From NCBI GenBank assembly GCA_019057475.1, contig DXJO01000056.1, positions 1 to 50,902 of the forward strand: a stretch of 50,902 bases of DNA, given 5' to 3'. Within the stretch, counting starts at the first letter, position 1, and each line of letters opens with the position of its first letter. Below, in pieces: positions 23,565 to 32,096 of this stretch. The stretch is from Candidatus Thorarchaeota archaeon. GTDB lineage: Archaea > Asgardarchaeota > Thorarchaeia > Thorarchaeales > Thorarchaeaceae. The notes under the pieces were generated by a model. The model was not told the DNA's origin. It did not search any database and saw only the letters and a list, made by a program, of their open reading frames with translations. Made by a program: the position numbers and the translations under genes.

Positions 23565-26261
23565 ATGGATAGTCACGTATGGCGGCGCGAACTTGATAGA
23601 CTCTCTGAAATGAAAGGAATGCTAGCAACAATCAACTCATCCACAGAACAACAGACCGACCGACAGGTGCGTCAGTTATATGATGTGTATGCGAAGCTTA
23701 CAGGCTTAGACAAGGACCTCAGTGATACTTCAGGATTGAGCGTCCTGAAAAAGAGGAAGATTGCTAGCCAGATTGAAAAGGTGTCTAAGAACATCAAGGA
23801 AGACTTCATGAGAGTGGTCAGAGACTTCGCAGAAATCTTTCGAAAGGAGCAGAGAGACTTCACTGCAATGCTGCCACGCATTCAGTATTTCAAACCCGCC
23901 GAAACAAAGACGCTAGCTTCATTGAGTTTTCCATCAATAGGTGCAGGAGACTTGGATGACTTCGAAACGTTGTACAAATACGGGAAAACGTTCTCACAGC
24001 ATTATGCGACCCTTCATCAGGATTTCGTGCGAGAAGTCAAGGGAAAGCTTGACGAAAACAAGAGGACTCTCGAAACCTATGAAAGACACATTTCCATTGA
24101 CAGAGGAGAGGTGTCCACAACTTCCTCCATCAAGGAAGTCGCCAACCTACCCATGACTGACCTGATCCCTATTATGGAGAAGTTGAAGTTGGATGAAACC
24201 TATCTTGATGGACGCAAGGATGAGGTCAGCAAGATGCTGAGTGTTTCACTCATCACAGAAGTCGAGTCATTGCAGACCTCAGTTGAAACCGCCTCACGTC
24301 TTGGATTGGACCTTCCCATGGATTTCACAAAGCAGCTTCGGGTGATTGCGAGGGACTCATCCAAGGCAAACAACTTGACCGCGCTAATCAGCCTTGAGAA
24401 TCAACTTGACGCTGCTAGGTTGAAGATGTCAAATATGCTTCGGGACAGAATCATAAACATGAAGCATGAGGTCACCGCCAAGATTGCTGAAGGAGGGATT
24501 CCTACTACTGCGGATGTCATTCCTCTACCCCCTGATGTCGTCCCAGAAGCTGATAATATCGCGAGCCTTCTCTCTGCTTACCAGAAAATGGTGGAATGGA
24601 GCGGACAGGTCAAGATATCTCTTAAGGACAGGGTTGTCGACGCCCTCAACGACGTAGAGAAAGCAACGGACTTCCCTGATGATGCTGGCATCAAGGATAT
24701 CATCTCTGTTCGCAAGTTTGTTGCAGACTCCAAGAAAGAACTGAAGCATGCTGAGATTGACAGCATGATAAAGATTCACCTCAAAGCCAAATCCATGGTG
24801 GATGAGTATAACAAGAATATCACAGATCAAATCCGGTCGTATATCACCAGGTTCAACGAACTGGCAACATCGGCAGACAAAGTCCTGGACTACGCACAGC
24901 TAAGTAAGAAAGCTCCAAAGGTCGAGGAACTAGAAGGTGGCACTGTATTTCTCCTCGAATCCTTAGCGAACCTTAGAAAGGCTGTCGAGAGCGGAGTAGG
25001 CACCTTCCGAGATGCTGCAGGCCAGGAGATAGATGCGATAATATCAGACTTGCAAACAATCAAGCCTGCATACGCAGAGATCTTCATGCCCATAATTAGC
25101 GAGCTCGACGAAGCCAAGAATCGCATGACAGTGATGGAAGAATTCGGCGAGATAAGATCTGAGATGCGAAGCACAAAAGAGGCTATTCTAGCCAAGGCAA
25201 AGGATGCCCTGGAGAACCTCCGCTATCGCTTAGGTGTAAAAATTAGACTTGCAGCGGCCAAACTTATGGGTGCAGGAGTGGAAATCCCAAAGGAAGCACA
25301 AGAAGCAATTGGTGAGCTCAATTCTGTGAGCATCGCGGCTGACACCGTATTTAGTCTCCCTGCTATTGCACGTAAGATGGTCGAACTCTATGAACACAAG
25401 ATTACCGCGAAAGTTATCGAGGCACTCGATACGGAAGCGGCGGAGCTAAAGACATCCTTCGGACGCGCTGAAGCGATTGGCGTTGACCTGAAGAAGGAAC
25501 TGAAAGTTCTTGACAAGATCATCTCCAAGCCCCCTCAGGAGCTGGAGGATGCCGCTGAGTACTTTGATAGGATTAGGGCTCTCACTACATCACCAAAAGT
25601 CCAAGACAAAATAAAAGAGAGAGCCAACGAGGCATATGAGCAACTCAAGAATGCAATCACATTGTTTGAAGACCAAGGGATGCCCGAAACCGTGGAACGT
25701 CTGAAAACGCTGCTGGAGAAGGTTCCGGAACAACTCTCTGCAGAGTTTCAGCACGTAAACGAGACACTTGATGTGTGTCTCACTCTTGCAACAATCCAAG
25801 ATGAGATGCTCTCCATTGTAAAGGGGATATCTCGGAAAGATGGGGAGAATCATTTGGAGAAGCTCAAGAAAAAGAGCAAGTATCACTCTACCATAACACG
25901 TGTATACGAAAGCCATCCCGAGGACTTCAGTAAGGTAATCTATCCTCTAAAGGAACTTCAGGAAGCAGAAGAGAATCTGGAGAAATCCGAAACCCTTGAC
26001 GAGGCAGTCAAACATTTCAACAAGATAGCTGAGTTGAGAGAGGGCTGGGTTGAGAAAGCAAGCAAGATGAATGAATGGCACAAATCAATGAAAATGTTTA
26101 TGGCTGGCTTCAGTCCAGCGGCTTCTACAGATGACCGCAACAAATTCATTGATGATGCAACTCGAAAGATTAGAGAAACCTACAGCAGAGAGGACATCAG
26201 TTCATATCTGGGCTGGGCGCTGATAGAAATCGCAGAAACAATGGTTGAGAAACGAGGATAG
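23565..26261 (+). CDS. 898-residue helical repeat/coiled-coil protein, first gene of the tubulin-like operon
   Basis: I do not recognise a family. The protein is almost entirely helical and highly charged, with no signal peptide or membrane helix. Several short motifs recur between long amphipathic helices: LGLDLPMD near residue 247, EGGIPTT near 309, TDFPDD near 368, AGVEIPKE near 570, IGVDLKKE near 638 and QGMPETVE near 704. Where adjacent, they are 60-70 residues apart. This suggests tandem helical hairpins (a rod or solenoid). A start with GGAGGA seven bases upstream and an 18-base gap to the GTPase gene indicate co-expression. It may form filaments or carry the GTPase. Confidence 0.82.
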   Translation: MDSHVWRRELDRLSEMKGMLATINSSTEQQTDRQVRQLYDVYAKLTGLDKDLSDTSGLSVLKKRKIASQIEKVSKNIKEDFMRVVRDFAEIFRKEQRDFTAMLPRIQYFKPAETKTLASLSFPSIGAGDLDDFETLYKYGKTFSQHYATLHQDFVREVKGKLDENKRTLETYERHISIDRGEVSTTSSIKEVANLPMTDLIPIMEKLKLDETYLDGRKDEVSKMLSVSLITEVESLQTSVETASRLGLDLPMDFTKQLRVIARDSSKANNLTALISLENQLDAARLKMSNMLRDRIINMKHEVTAKIAEGGIPTTADVIPLPPDVVPEADNIASLLSAYQKMVEWSGQVKISLKDRVVDALNDVEKATDFPDDAGIKDIISVRKFVADSKKELKHAEIDSMIKIHLKAKSMVDEYNKNITDQIRSYITRFNELATSADKVLDYAQLSKKAPKVEELEGGTVFLLESLANLRKAVESGVGTFRDAAGQEIDAIISDLQTIKPAYAEIFMPIISELDEAKNRMTVMEEFGEIRSEMRSTKEAILAKAKDALENLRYRLGVKIRLAAAKLMGAGVEIPKEAQEAIGELNSVSIAADTVFSLPAIARKMVELYEHKITAKVIEALDTEAAELKTSFGRAEAIGVDLKKELKVLDKIISKPPQELEDAAEYFDRIRALTTSPKVQDKIKERANEAYEQLKNAITLFEDQGMPETVERLKTLLEKVPEQLSAEFQHVNETLDVCLTLATIQDEMLSIVKGISRKDGENHLEKLKKKSKYHSTITRVYESHPEDFSKVIYPLKELQEAEENLEKSETLDEAVKHFNKIAELREGWVEKASKMNEWHKSMKMFMAGFSPAASTDDRNKFIDDATRKIRETYSREDISSYLGWALIEIAETMVEKRG

Positions 26262-26279
26262 CTTCAGGAGATAGAATCC

Positions 26280-27674
26280 ATGCAGAGATTTACAGGAAAG
26301 GACGCTGAATCTGAGGAAACACGAGCCGCAGAAGTATTTGCTATTGGAATTGGCGAATGTGGTTCGAATATTGTTGGATCATATCTGAAGACTAGCCGGG
26401 ATAAGCGGCTACCGTCAAGAGTCAGAGGCTACATGCTCATAAATACTGACAGAGCAGACATCACCAAGGTCCGCTCGAAGTATGGTATACCGAAGGAGAA
26501 CACTCTCCTATACGGCGCCAGTGAGATAGGCGTTGGTGGAAGGTTTATCGATGGATACAACTCGGTACTGGAGTCAAAGGACATCATCTTTAACCAGTTA
26601 GCGGATCTCGGGTTCGAAGGCGTATCAGGGTTCTGCATATTCACCAGCCTTGGCGGTGGTACAGGATGTGGAGGCACACCGGCCATCATCGAAGCTCTGA
26701 AGCAGAGGTTCCAAGAAGAAGAAGGACGTCGCATCTTTGTGTACGTGATTGGTGTTCTTCCATTTGAAGGCCAATCTAGCGAAGCTCTGAACTCCATATG
26801 GGCAGTTTCAAAACTCCTTCGAGCGCAACTACAAGAACGAGGAGCAGATCTGACTATTCTCCTGAGTAATCGTACAATGTTGAAGCGAATTATCCAATCA
26901 AGAAAGGCCGATACTGTGGACTATCTTCAGAGAGAATTGGAAGTCGACATCGCGAACATCGACCAAATTGAGACGATGGTGCCCTCGACCTTGGATGAAG
27001 CCGCAGACCTAGATGTAAGGACCGAGCAAGCCTTTGTGGAGCTCGTGAATCCTCTAGCCATCGATGTGGTCGAAGCAATGCTCTCGCCCGGTGTTTATGA
27101 AGCCAATAAGGATGTATTTCCAACTACAGACCTTGCGGATTATGCTAGGAAGCTGGACCCGGTTGTCGTACCAGCACTATACAAGGATATCGGCCTGATT
27201 CCTGACGCGGGAAGCATGCCTAAGCAGTTAATGACAATGATTGACTATGCTGTCAAAGAGTGCTCTTACGCTGACGTTGGAGAAGAGCCAAACGCTGAGA
27301 GTGTCTACTACGTCCTAACCGGGCCAAAACACGTTGCGAAAGCTGAGTATGGTATGCATCTCAAGGATGCACTAAAAAAGTTCATTGCACCTGGAGCTGC
27401 TATAACTCCCTGCTATGTGCAGCATTTCGTCGAGAATCCCCCCACTGATCTATTACTGCTTCTAGGCTTGCCTAAGATACCTGAACTCACCAAGATTATC
27501 AACGAGGCTACGCAGCTAGTAAATCTCCACAGTGGACCATCTCCATTGAAGCAGAGTTGGTTCATGAGGTCGAAGGGTACGACTCGCAAGGAGCTCGTCA
27601 GTGCAATCGCTGATTTCAGAGAACTGTTCAGCTACTACATGACCCCCGGGGACGCCGCTACACCAATCGAGTAA
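26280..27674 (+). CDS. Divergent tubulin/FtsZ-superfamily GTPase
   Basis: This 464-residue protein shows the superfamily's nucleotide loops in order: IGIGECGSNIV (T1, residues 22-32), NTD (T2, 55-57), a glycine-rich GASEIGVGG (T3, 79-87), GGGTGCGG (T4, 125-132), PFEGQSSEAL (T5, 161-170), and the ribose/guanine-contacting asparagine in LLSNRTML (197). The T7 loop keeps the catalytic acids as PTTDLADY (Asp284, Asp287), matching NxDxxD of FtsZ. So GTP hydrolysis on polymerisation is expected. The sequence lacks the N-terminal and C-terminal tails of division FtsZ and has insertions around 205-245, so it is a separate family, perhaps related to the FtsZ-like membrane-remodelling groups. The ATG has AGGAGA eight bases before. 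Confidence 0.92.
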   Translation: MQRFTGKDAESEETRAAEVFAIGIGECGSNIVGSYLKTSRDKRLPSRVRGYMLINTDRADITKVRSKYGIPKENTLLYGASEIGVGGRFIDGYNSVLESKDIIFNQLADLGFEGVSGFCIFTSLGGGTGCGGTPAIIEALKQRFQEEEGRRIFVYVIGVLPFEGQSSEALNSIWAVSKLLRAQLQERGADLTILLSNRTMLKRIIQSRKADTVDYLQRELEVDIANIDQIETMVPSTLDEAADLDVRTEQAFVELVNPLAIDVVEAMLSPGVYEANKDVFPTTDLADYARKLDPVVVPALYKDIGLIPDAGSMPKQLMTMIDYAVKECSYADVGEEPNAESVYYVLTGPKHVAKAEYGMHLKDALKKFIAPGAAITPCYVQHFVENPPTDLLLLLGLPKIPELTKIINEATQLVNLHSGPSPLKQSWFMRSKGTTRKELVSAIADFRELFSYYMTPGDAATPIE

Positions 27675-27689
27675 GTGGATGGTGACCTA

Positions 27690-28739
27690 ATGAGCGAACC
27701 GTTTCCGATGGATGAATTGGTTGACAGGCTCCTCTTGATTGCTACACTGAACTCTACACTGATTCATTTCCTATTGAGTTCCCAGATTGAGGGTAGCATA
27801 GATCCGGATAGGGTAGATTCACTAACTCAAGGGTTAAAGAGAACCCGGAAATGGATGGAGGATGCTACCACATCAGAAGGCATACCCTCTTCCACCGCAA
27901 ACATCATGGGCTTGATAGTGAAAAGACTCTCTCAGATAGAGAGCCTCCTTCCGAAGCTCTCAGTCATCGCAAAGAAAGCTGAGGTCCAAGGAAGCCCAAC
28001 TCAAGAGATACTATCGCTCCTTGAAGACAGCACTAGATCTGCTGGAGACTCAATCCCTTTTGGAGGGAAATCTAGTATTGTTCCCTTGGTTGAGGGGGCA
28101 GCCCCACCGCCTGAAGAAGCTTTCAGAAAGGTACAGGTCGAGGACGACGAGTGGGGTTTGATAGGAAAGACTCAGCGGCTAATCAAACAGTATTCCAAGC
28201 GGTGTCACGTGCTGTTGCCCATTTTCTGGCTCGAGGTTGTAAGAGACATTCACAAGTACAAGTCAAACTCACCCTACGCCAGCGAGATTATTGAAATACC
28301 TGCGAAGATTGCATCTCAGATTGTGAAGATTCTATTGACTGAAGCTCCAGGTGCAAGACTTTTGCAGGATTTGTCCAAGAAACGGCCTGTTGAGATCTAC
28401 TTGGACCCTTCAGAAACCGAGCGTGTTGAGAGAGCAGTATCAAAGTACTTCTCCGGACTTGAAGGCGTCCTCAGTGGTGCAACTCCCAAACCTGCAGACA
28501 AGGTTTCAGAGGCACAGATGATCTTCGACGGTTTTGATTGGGGTGGGCCTGAATTGGAGAAACGAATCATAAAGCGGTTCAATCAGCGGTGTGAGGAAAC
28601 CCTCCATGATGCAGAAACCGCTACTGATCCCGCTAGGCAAGTCATCTATGCTGAAGCCACAAAGCTGCTCTGCAAACTACAGCACGCGCTCCTTGCCGAA
28701 CCCAGATTCAGAGAGATACTGGCCCAGATGAAACCGTAG
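27690..28739 (+). CDS. Helical protein of unknown family, third gene of the tubulin-like operon
   Basis: This encodes 349 residues from the ATG at 27690, preceded four bases earlier by GGTGA; only 15 bases separate it from the GTPase stop. A GTG at 27675 is a less likely start. The protein is helical, without membrane segments. The first 110 residues form a helical bundle (residues LVDRLLLIATLNSTLIHFL), followed by a Pro/acid linker around residues 140-155 and a second helical part with KRCHVLLPIFWLEVVRDIH and KRFNQRCEETLHDAE. I recognise no family. Position and conserved-looking composition suggest a dedicated partner of the GTPase, such as a regulator, adaptor or cap. Confidence 0.75.
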   Translation: MSEPFPMDELVDRLLLIATLNSTLIHFLLSSQIEGSIDPDRVDSLTQGLKRTRKWMEDATTSEGIPSSTANIMGLIVKRLSQIESLLPKLSVIAKKAEVQGSPTQEILSLLEDSTRSAGDSIPFGGKSSIVPLVEGAAPPPEEAFRKVQVEDDEWGLIGKTQRLIKQYSKRCHVLLPIFWLEVVRDIHKYKSNSPYASEIIEIPAKIASQIVKILLTEAPGARLLQDLSKKRPVEIYLDPSETERVERAVSKYFSGLEGVLSGATPKPADKVSEAQMIFDGFDWGGPELEKRIIKRFNQRCEETLHDAETATDPARQVIYAEATKLLCKLQHALLAEPRFREILAQMKP

Positions 28740-28770
28740 AGCCTGTGAAGCCACCTGCGTTAGCATATCT

Positions 28771-28778
28771 GATATAAG
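28771..28778 (+). promoter_or_regulatory. TATA-like box before the acyl-CoA synthetase gene
   Basis: GATATAAG lies 42-49 bases before the ATG at 28820 and 32 bases after the preceding stop, so this gene probably has its own transcript separate from the tubulin-like operon. Confidence 0.5.
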
Positions 28779-28819
28779 TAAGACATGTCATCTCGCATTA
28801 AACCTAGAGAGGGTAAACA

Positions 28820-30226
28820 ATGTCTGGTCTAAAGGAGATGCTTAATCCCAGAACGACAGCTGTTGTTGGCGTTAGTACATCGAATCCATTCTCCCCCGGA
28901 AACGTCATCTTCAGGAAATTGTGTTTTGAGAATGCCCTCCCCACGTTCCCAATCAACCCGAAAGGAGGAACGGTGGAAGGACAAAAAGTTTACAAATCGA
29001 TTCTGGAAGCTCCGGATGGCATCGACCTTGCCGTCATCTCAGTTCCATCCAAGTACGTGCCCGGAATTCTTGAACAGTGTGGAAGCAAGAATATCCCCTC
29101 TGTCATAGTCGTATCTGGAGGCTTCGGTGAAATAGGTCCCGCAGGTGCAAGTCTACAAACAGAGATTGTCGAAATCGCCAAGAAACACAACATAACAATG
29201 GTAGGGCCGAATTGTATTGGCGTGTTTGTGCCCGATAAGCTTGACACATTTTTCCTGCCCTCTGAAAGAGTTGCTCGACCATTAAAGGGAAACGTGGCGA
29301 TTATTTCTCAGAGTGGAGGATGGCTCGTTGAGCGACTCGAGGAGTTTGCGTCTCGCGATTTGGGAATTGCAGCAGCCATTTCCATTGGCAACTCGGCTCA
29401 GACGAACGTGACTGACTTCATCAGGCATTTCGGCAAAGACAAGAACGTGCGAGTCATTCTGGCATACATCGAAGGTTTCGGTCCGAATGAGGGACGAGAG
29501 TTCGTTGAGGCTTGCGCGGAGGTCGCGCCAAGAAAACCGGTAGTTGTTCTAAAGGGAGGAGACTCGGAAGCAGGACATCGAGCCACACAGAGTCACACCT
29601 CATCCCTTGCTGGGAACTCGGTTATAGCAGCTGCCGCTTTCAAGCAATACGGGATAATTCATGCTGTCGACGAAGATGAAGTTATGGCCTACACAAAGGC
29701 ATTTTCGTTTAGTCCGCGCTTGATGAAAGGCTCGCGAGTTGGAGTGATGACTGTGTCCGGTGGTCACGGCGTTATTGCCAGTGATGAGGCTTCATTCTAT
29801 GGTCTGGAATTCCCACCGTTCATCAGGGAGGACCAAGAAGCCATGAGGGAAGTAATGACCCCTGCGTACAGAGGAATTGCCTCATTCAGAAATCCGATCG
29901 ATCTTACGGGAAGTGCGGCTGATGTCGACTACGAGCAGGTGCTGAAGGTCATGCTCAGCTTGGACTACATAGATTCAGCATTGTTGTTGCTCCTGCCGTA
30001 CGCTCCAGGAATATCCCTTCAGATTGGAGCGAGAGTAGCGAATGTTACAAAGCAATTCAACAAGTGCGTCGTCGCATATGTTCCAGACTTGGATAAATAT
30101 GAAGTAATTTTGAGAGGCTTCGAGCTCAATGGCATTCCTGTGGGCGATACAATAGAAGAAGCAGTGCAGATGCTCAATGGAATTCGAGTTCGCTCCAGGT
30201 TCCTTCAGCAAATAGGAAAGCTCTAA
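28820..30226 (+). CDS. ADP-forming acyl-CoA synthetase, alpha-subunit type
   Basis: This 468-residue protein corresponds to the alpha subunit of ADP-forming acetyl-CoA (or other acyl-CoA) synthetases, which turn acyl-CoA, ADP and phosphate into acid, CoA and ATP. The N-terminal CoA-binding domain has AVVGVSTSNPFSPGN and PSVIVVSGGFGEIG. Then comes VGPNCIGV and the ligase domain with ISQSGG. The active-site histidine that carries phosphate is in QSHTSSLAGN, the family SHTGSLAG motif. The matching beta (ATP-grasp) subunit is not in the window, and fused enzymes have about 700 residues, so a beta subunit must be elsewhere. Its substrate could be acetate, branched or aryl acids. GAGAGG lies before the start. 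Confidence 0.9.
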   Translation: MSGLKEMLNPRTTAVVGVSTSNPFSPGNVIFRKLCFENALPTFPINPKGGTVEGQKVYKSILEAPDGIDLAVISVPSKYVPGILEQCGSKNIPSVIVVSGGFGEIGPAGASLQTEIVEIAKKHNITMVGPNCIGVFVPDKLDTFFLPSERVARPLKGNVAIISQSGGWLVERLEEFASRDLGIAAAISIGNSAQTNVTDFIRHFGKDKNVRVILAYIEGFGPNEGREFVEACAEVAPRKPVVVLKGGDSEAGHRATQSHTSSLAGNSVIAAAAFKQYGIIHAVDEDEVMAYTKAFSFSPRLMKGSRVGVMTVSGGHGVIASDEASFYGLEFPPFIREDQEAMREVMTPAYRGIASFRNPIDLTGSAADVDYEQVLKVMLSLDYIDSALLLLLPYAPGISLQIGARVANVTKQFNKCVVAYVPDLDKYEVILRGFELNGIPVGDTIEEAVQMLNGIRVRSRFLQQIGKL

Positions 30227-30251
30227 TGGCGTAGCGTAGGAGCGGATTTCT

Positions 30252-31379
30252 CTACTTCCGAGTATACTTTGAGTAATCGATACCAAGAGCCTGTAGGTGA
30301 TTCAGAAGATCGCCAGTGATTCTCATCGGTTTCGTTGTCAAGTCTTCAAGGGTTTCACAACCGGTGAGATACATTGCGACTCTTAGACCCTCGATGATCT
30401 TTTCGACCTCATCAATAACCTCTGCAACTGTCCCGCGAGCTGCGGGTCTCAACAGTGGGTGAGCTACTCCTGCGGCAACGGCGCCGAGACTCAAAGCTTT
30501 AGCAACATCAAGCCCAGTTCTAATTCCGCCTGTCGCTATTACATCAAGTTCAGTAGCATCAGCAACCATGATGACACTCAAAGCCGTAGGAATCCCCCAG
30601 TCCCAGAAATCATTACCCAATTGGATTTTGACTTCGTCGCCGTCCCGCACTGCTCGGAAGTACTCTACGGCAGCCCAACTTGTTCCTCCAACGCCGCCAA
30701 CGTCCACTGCATCAACGCCAGCCTCCTCAAGACTGCGAGCAACTTCGCCAGAGATTCCTGCCCCAGTTTCTTTTACCATAACCGGAATATCCACTGAATC
30801 CACGATGGCTCTGATGTGTCCGAGCACTCCAATGGAGTTGCAATCGCCTTCCGGTTGTACAGCCTCTTGAAGTGGATTAAGATGAATCGCAATAATGTCG
30901 GCGTCAATCATCTCGATGGCTTCTTGAGCTGCCTTCACGTGAGTAGCGCCGATATTCGCGATGACCGGCACAGAAGGCGCCTCTTCACGGACTACCTTGA
31001 ATGTGTTTGCGAGGGTTGAATCCTCAATTGCTGCGCGTTGACTCCCAACTCCGATTGGAATCTTCAACCCTTCGGCTGCCTGAGCAAGCCTCCGGTTGAT
31101 CTCCAAAGTTTGAGGGTGACCGCCTGTCATTGCAGCAATAATAATTGGCGCTGAAGCTTTTAGCCCCAGAAGGTTGGTTGTGAGGTCGATATTATCCTTG
31201 TCAATTTCGGGCAATGCATTATGCACGAACTCAATGTCAGCAAACATACTAGGCGCCCTGCACTGAACATCCTCATCCAGACAGATTTCGATGTGTTCGA
31301 TCTTGCGTCTGCGCGTTAGAGAAGCTTCCGAACCATCTTCTTCGCCCAATGGTTTTCCTTCGGAATCATGCTGCACCAT
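30252..31379 (-). CDS. fni: Type 2 isopentenyl-diphosphate isomerase (FMN-dependent)
   Basis: This 375-residue TIM-barrel enzyme interconverts IPP and DMAPP, the building blocks of archaeal lipids. The sequence has the usual opening RRRKIEHIEICLDEDVQ, the flavin-binding MTGGHPQT region, VGSQRAAIED, the catalytic region around HLNPLQEAVQPEGD, and the C-terminal phosphate-binding GGIRTGLDVAKALSLGA. It needs FMN and NAD(P)H for activation. This is the form common in archaea, in place of the type 1 enzyme. It stands alone on the minus strand, convergent with the acyl-CoA synthetase gene and divergent from the membrane protein gene. Confidence 0.94.
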   Translation of the reverse strand: MVQHDSEGKPLGEEDGSEASLTRRRKIEHIEICLDEDVQCRAPSMFADIEFVHNALPEIDKDNIDLTTNLLGLKASAPIIIAAMTGGHPQTLEINRRLAQAAEGLKIPIGVGSQRAAIEDSTLANTFKVVREEAPSVPVIANIGATHVKAAQEAIEMIDADIIAIHLNPLQEAVQPEGDCNSIGVLGHIRAIVDSVDIPVMVKETGAGISGEVARSLEEAGVDAVDVGGVGGTSWAAVEYFRAVRDGDEVKIQLGNDFWDWGIPTALSVIMVADATELDVIATGGIRTGLDVAKALSLGAVAAGVAHPLLRPAARGTVAEVIDEVEKIIEGLRVAMYLTGCETLEDLTTKPMRITGDLLNHLQALGIDYSKYTRK

Positions 31380-31503
31380 GTCAAGAATACCCTTCTACTT
31401 GAAACTCATCCAATTCACTGATAGCACTTGCGGTCACACACGAGTTGCGTGATGCGAAGACTTTATTCTGAGTGCTACCGGAACTTCAACCCGAGGAAGG
31501 AAA

Positions 31504-32043
31504 ATGGACGAGGAAACGAAGTATAGAGTAGAAGACCCCGATCAAGTTGAAGATGAACTGCCAGGCATTATGAAGCCACTTCCCCCAGGTCCTCAAGCCC
31601 ATAGGAAAAGAGGAAAACGTCCTGTACCCATGGTTAAGTTTCTAGGCGTGACAATGAAAGAAACTAGTCGGGACAACCTGCTCCTCATAATGGTACCTCT
31701 TCTTGTTGCTCTCATAGATGCGAACGTTTTCTCTTGGATTATAGTCGGGATTCTGGAGGAATCTTCAATCTACATGTTTGTCATCCCATTATTCGCTGCC
31801 ATTCCGGTGGGCCTTTTGATGGCAAACACGGGAAGGACTATAGGAGGCGCAGTGCTTGTGTCGATATTCTTTGCAGTGCTTATTGTGGGGTTCATTGTAA
31901 TCCCCAGCTTTTTCCTGCAACCTGCTAGCCTCGCTGATTTCTTCATAAGCGCTACTGTTGTAGCCTCAGTTTACGTCCTCTTCGTGTTTCTCGCATCGTT
32001 GTTGGGGAGCATAGTTGGGATGTTGCTTCGCGAGTTCTTATGA
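31504..32043 (+). CDS. Four-helix membrane protein
   Basis: This 179-residue protein has an acidic and proline-rich cytoplasmic N-terminus of about 50 residues, containing MKPLPPGPQAHRKRGKRP, followed by four hydrophobic helices at about 57-82, 90-107, 113-137 and 146-172. There is no signal peptide and no recognisable catalytic motif. GAGGAAGG precedes the ATG. It is followed after 53 bases by the deacetylase gene and may share its transcript. Function unknown. Confidence 0.72.
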   Translation: MDEETKYRVEDPDQVEDELPGIMKPLPPGPQAHRKRGKRPVPMVKFLGVTMKETSRDNLLLIMVPLLVALIDANVFSWIIVGILEESSIYMFVIPLFAAIPVGLLMANTGRTIGGAVLVSIFFAVLIVGFIVIPSFFLQPASLADFFISATVVASVYVLFVFLASLLGSIVGMLLREFL

Positions 32044-32096
32044 CGTACGCCTGCTTCGCAAGAAATAAGCGAGACCCCTCTCAGTAGGAACCCACA

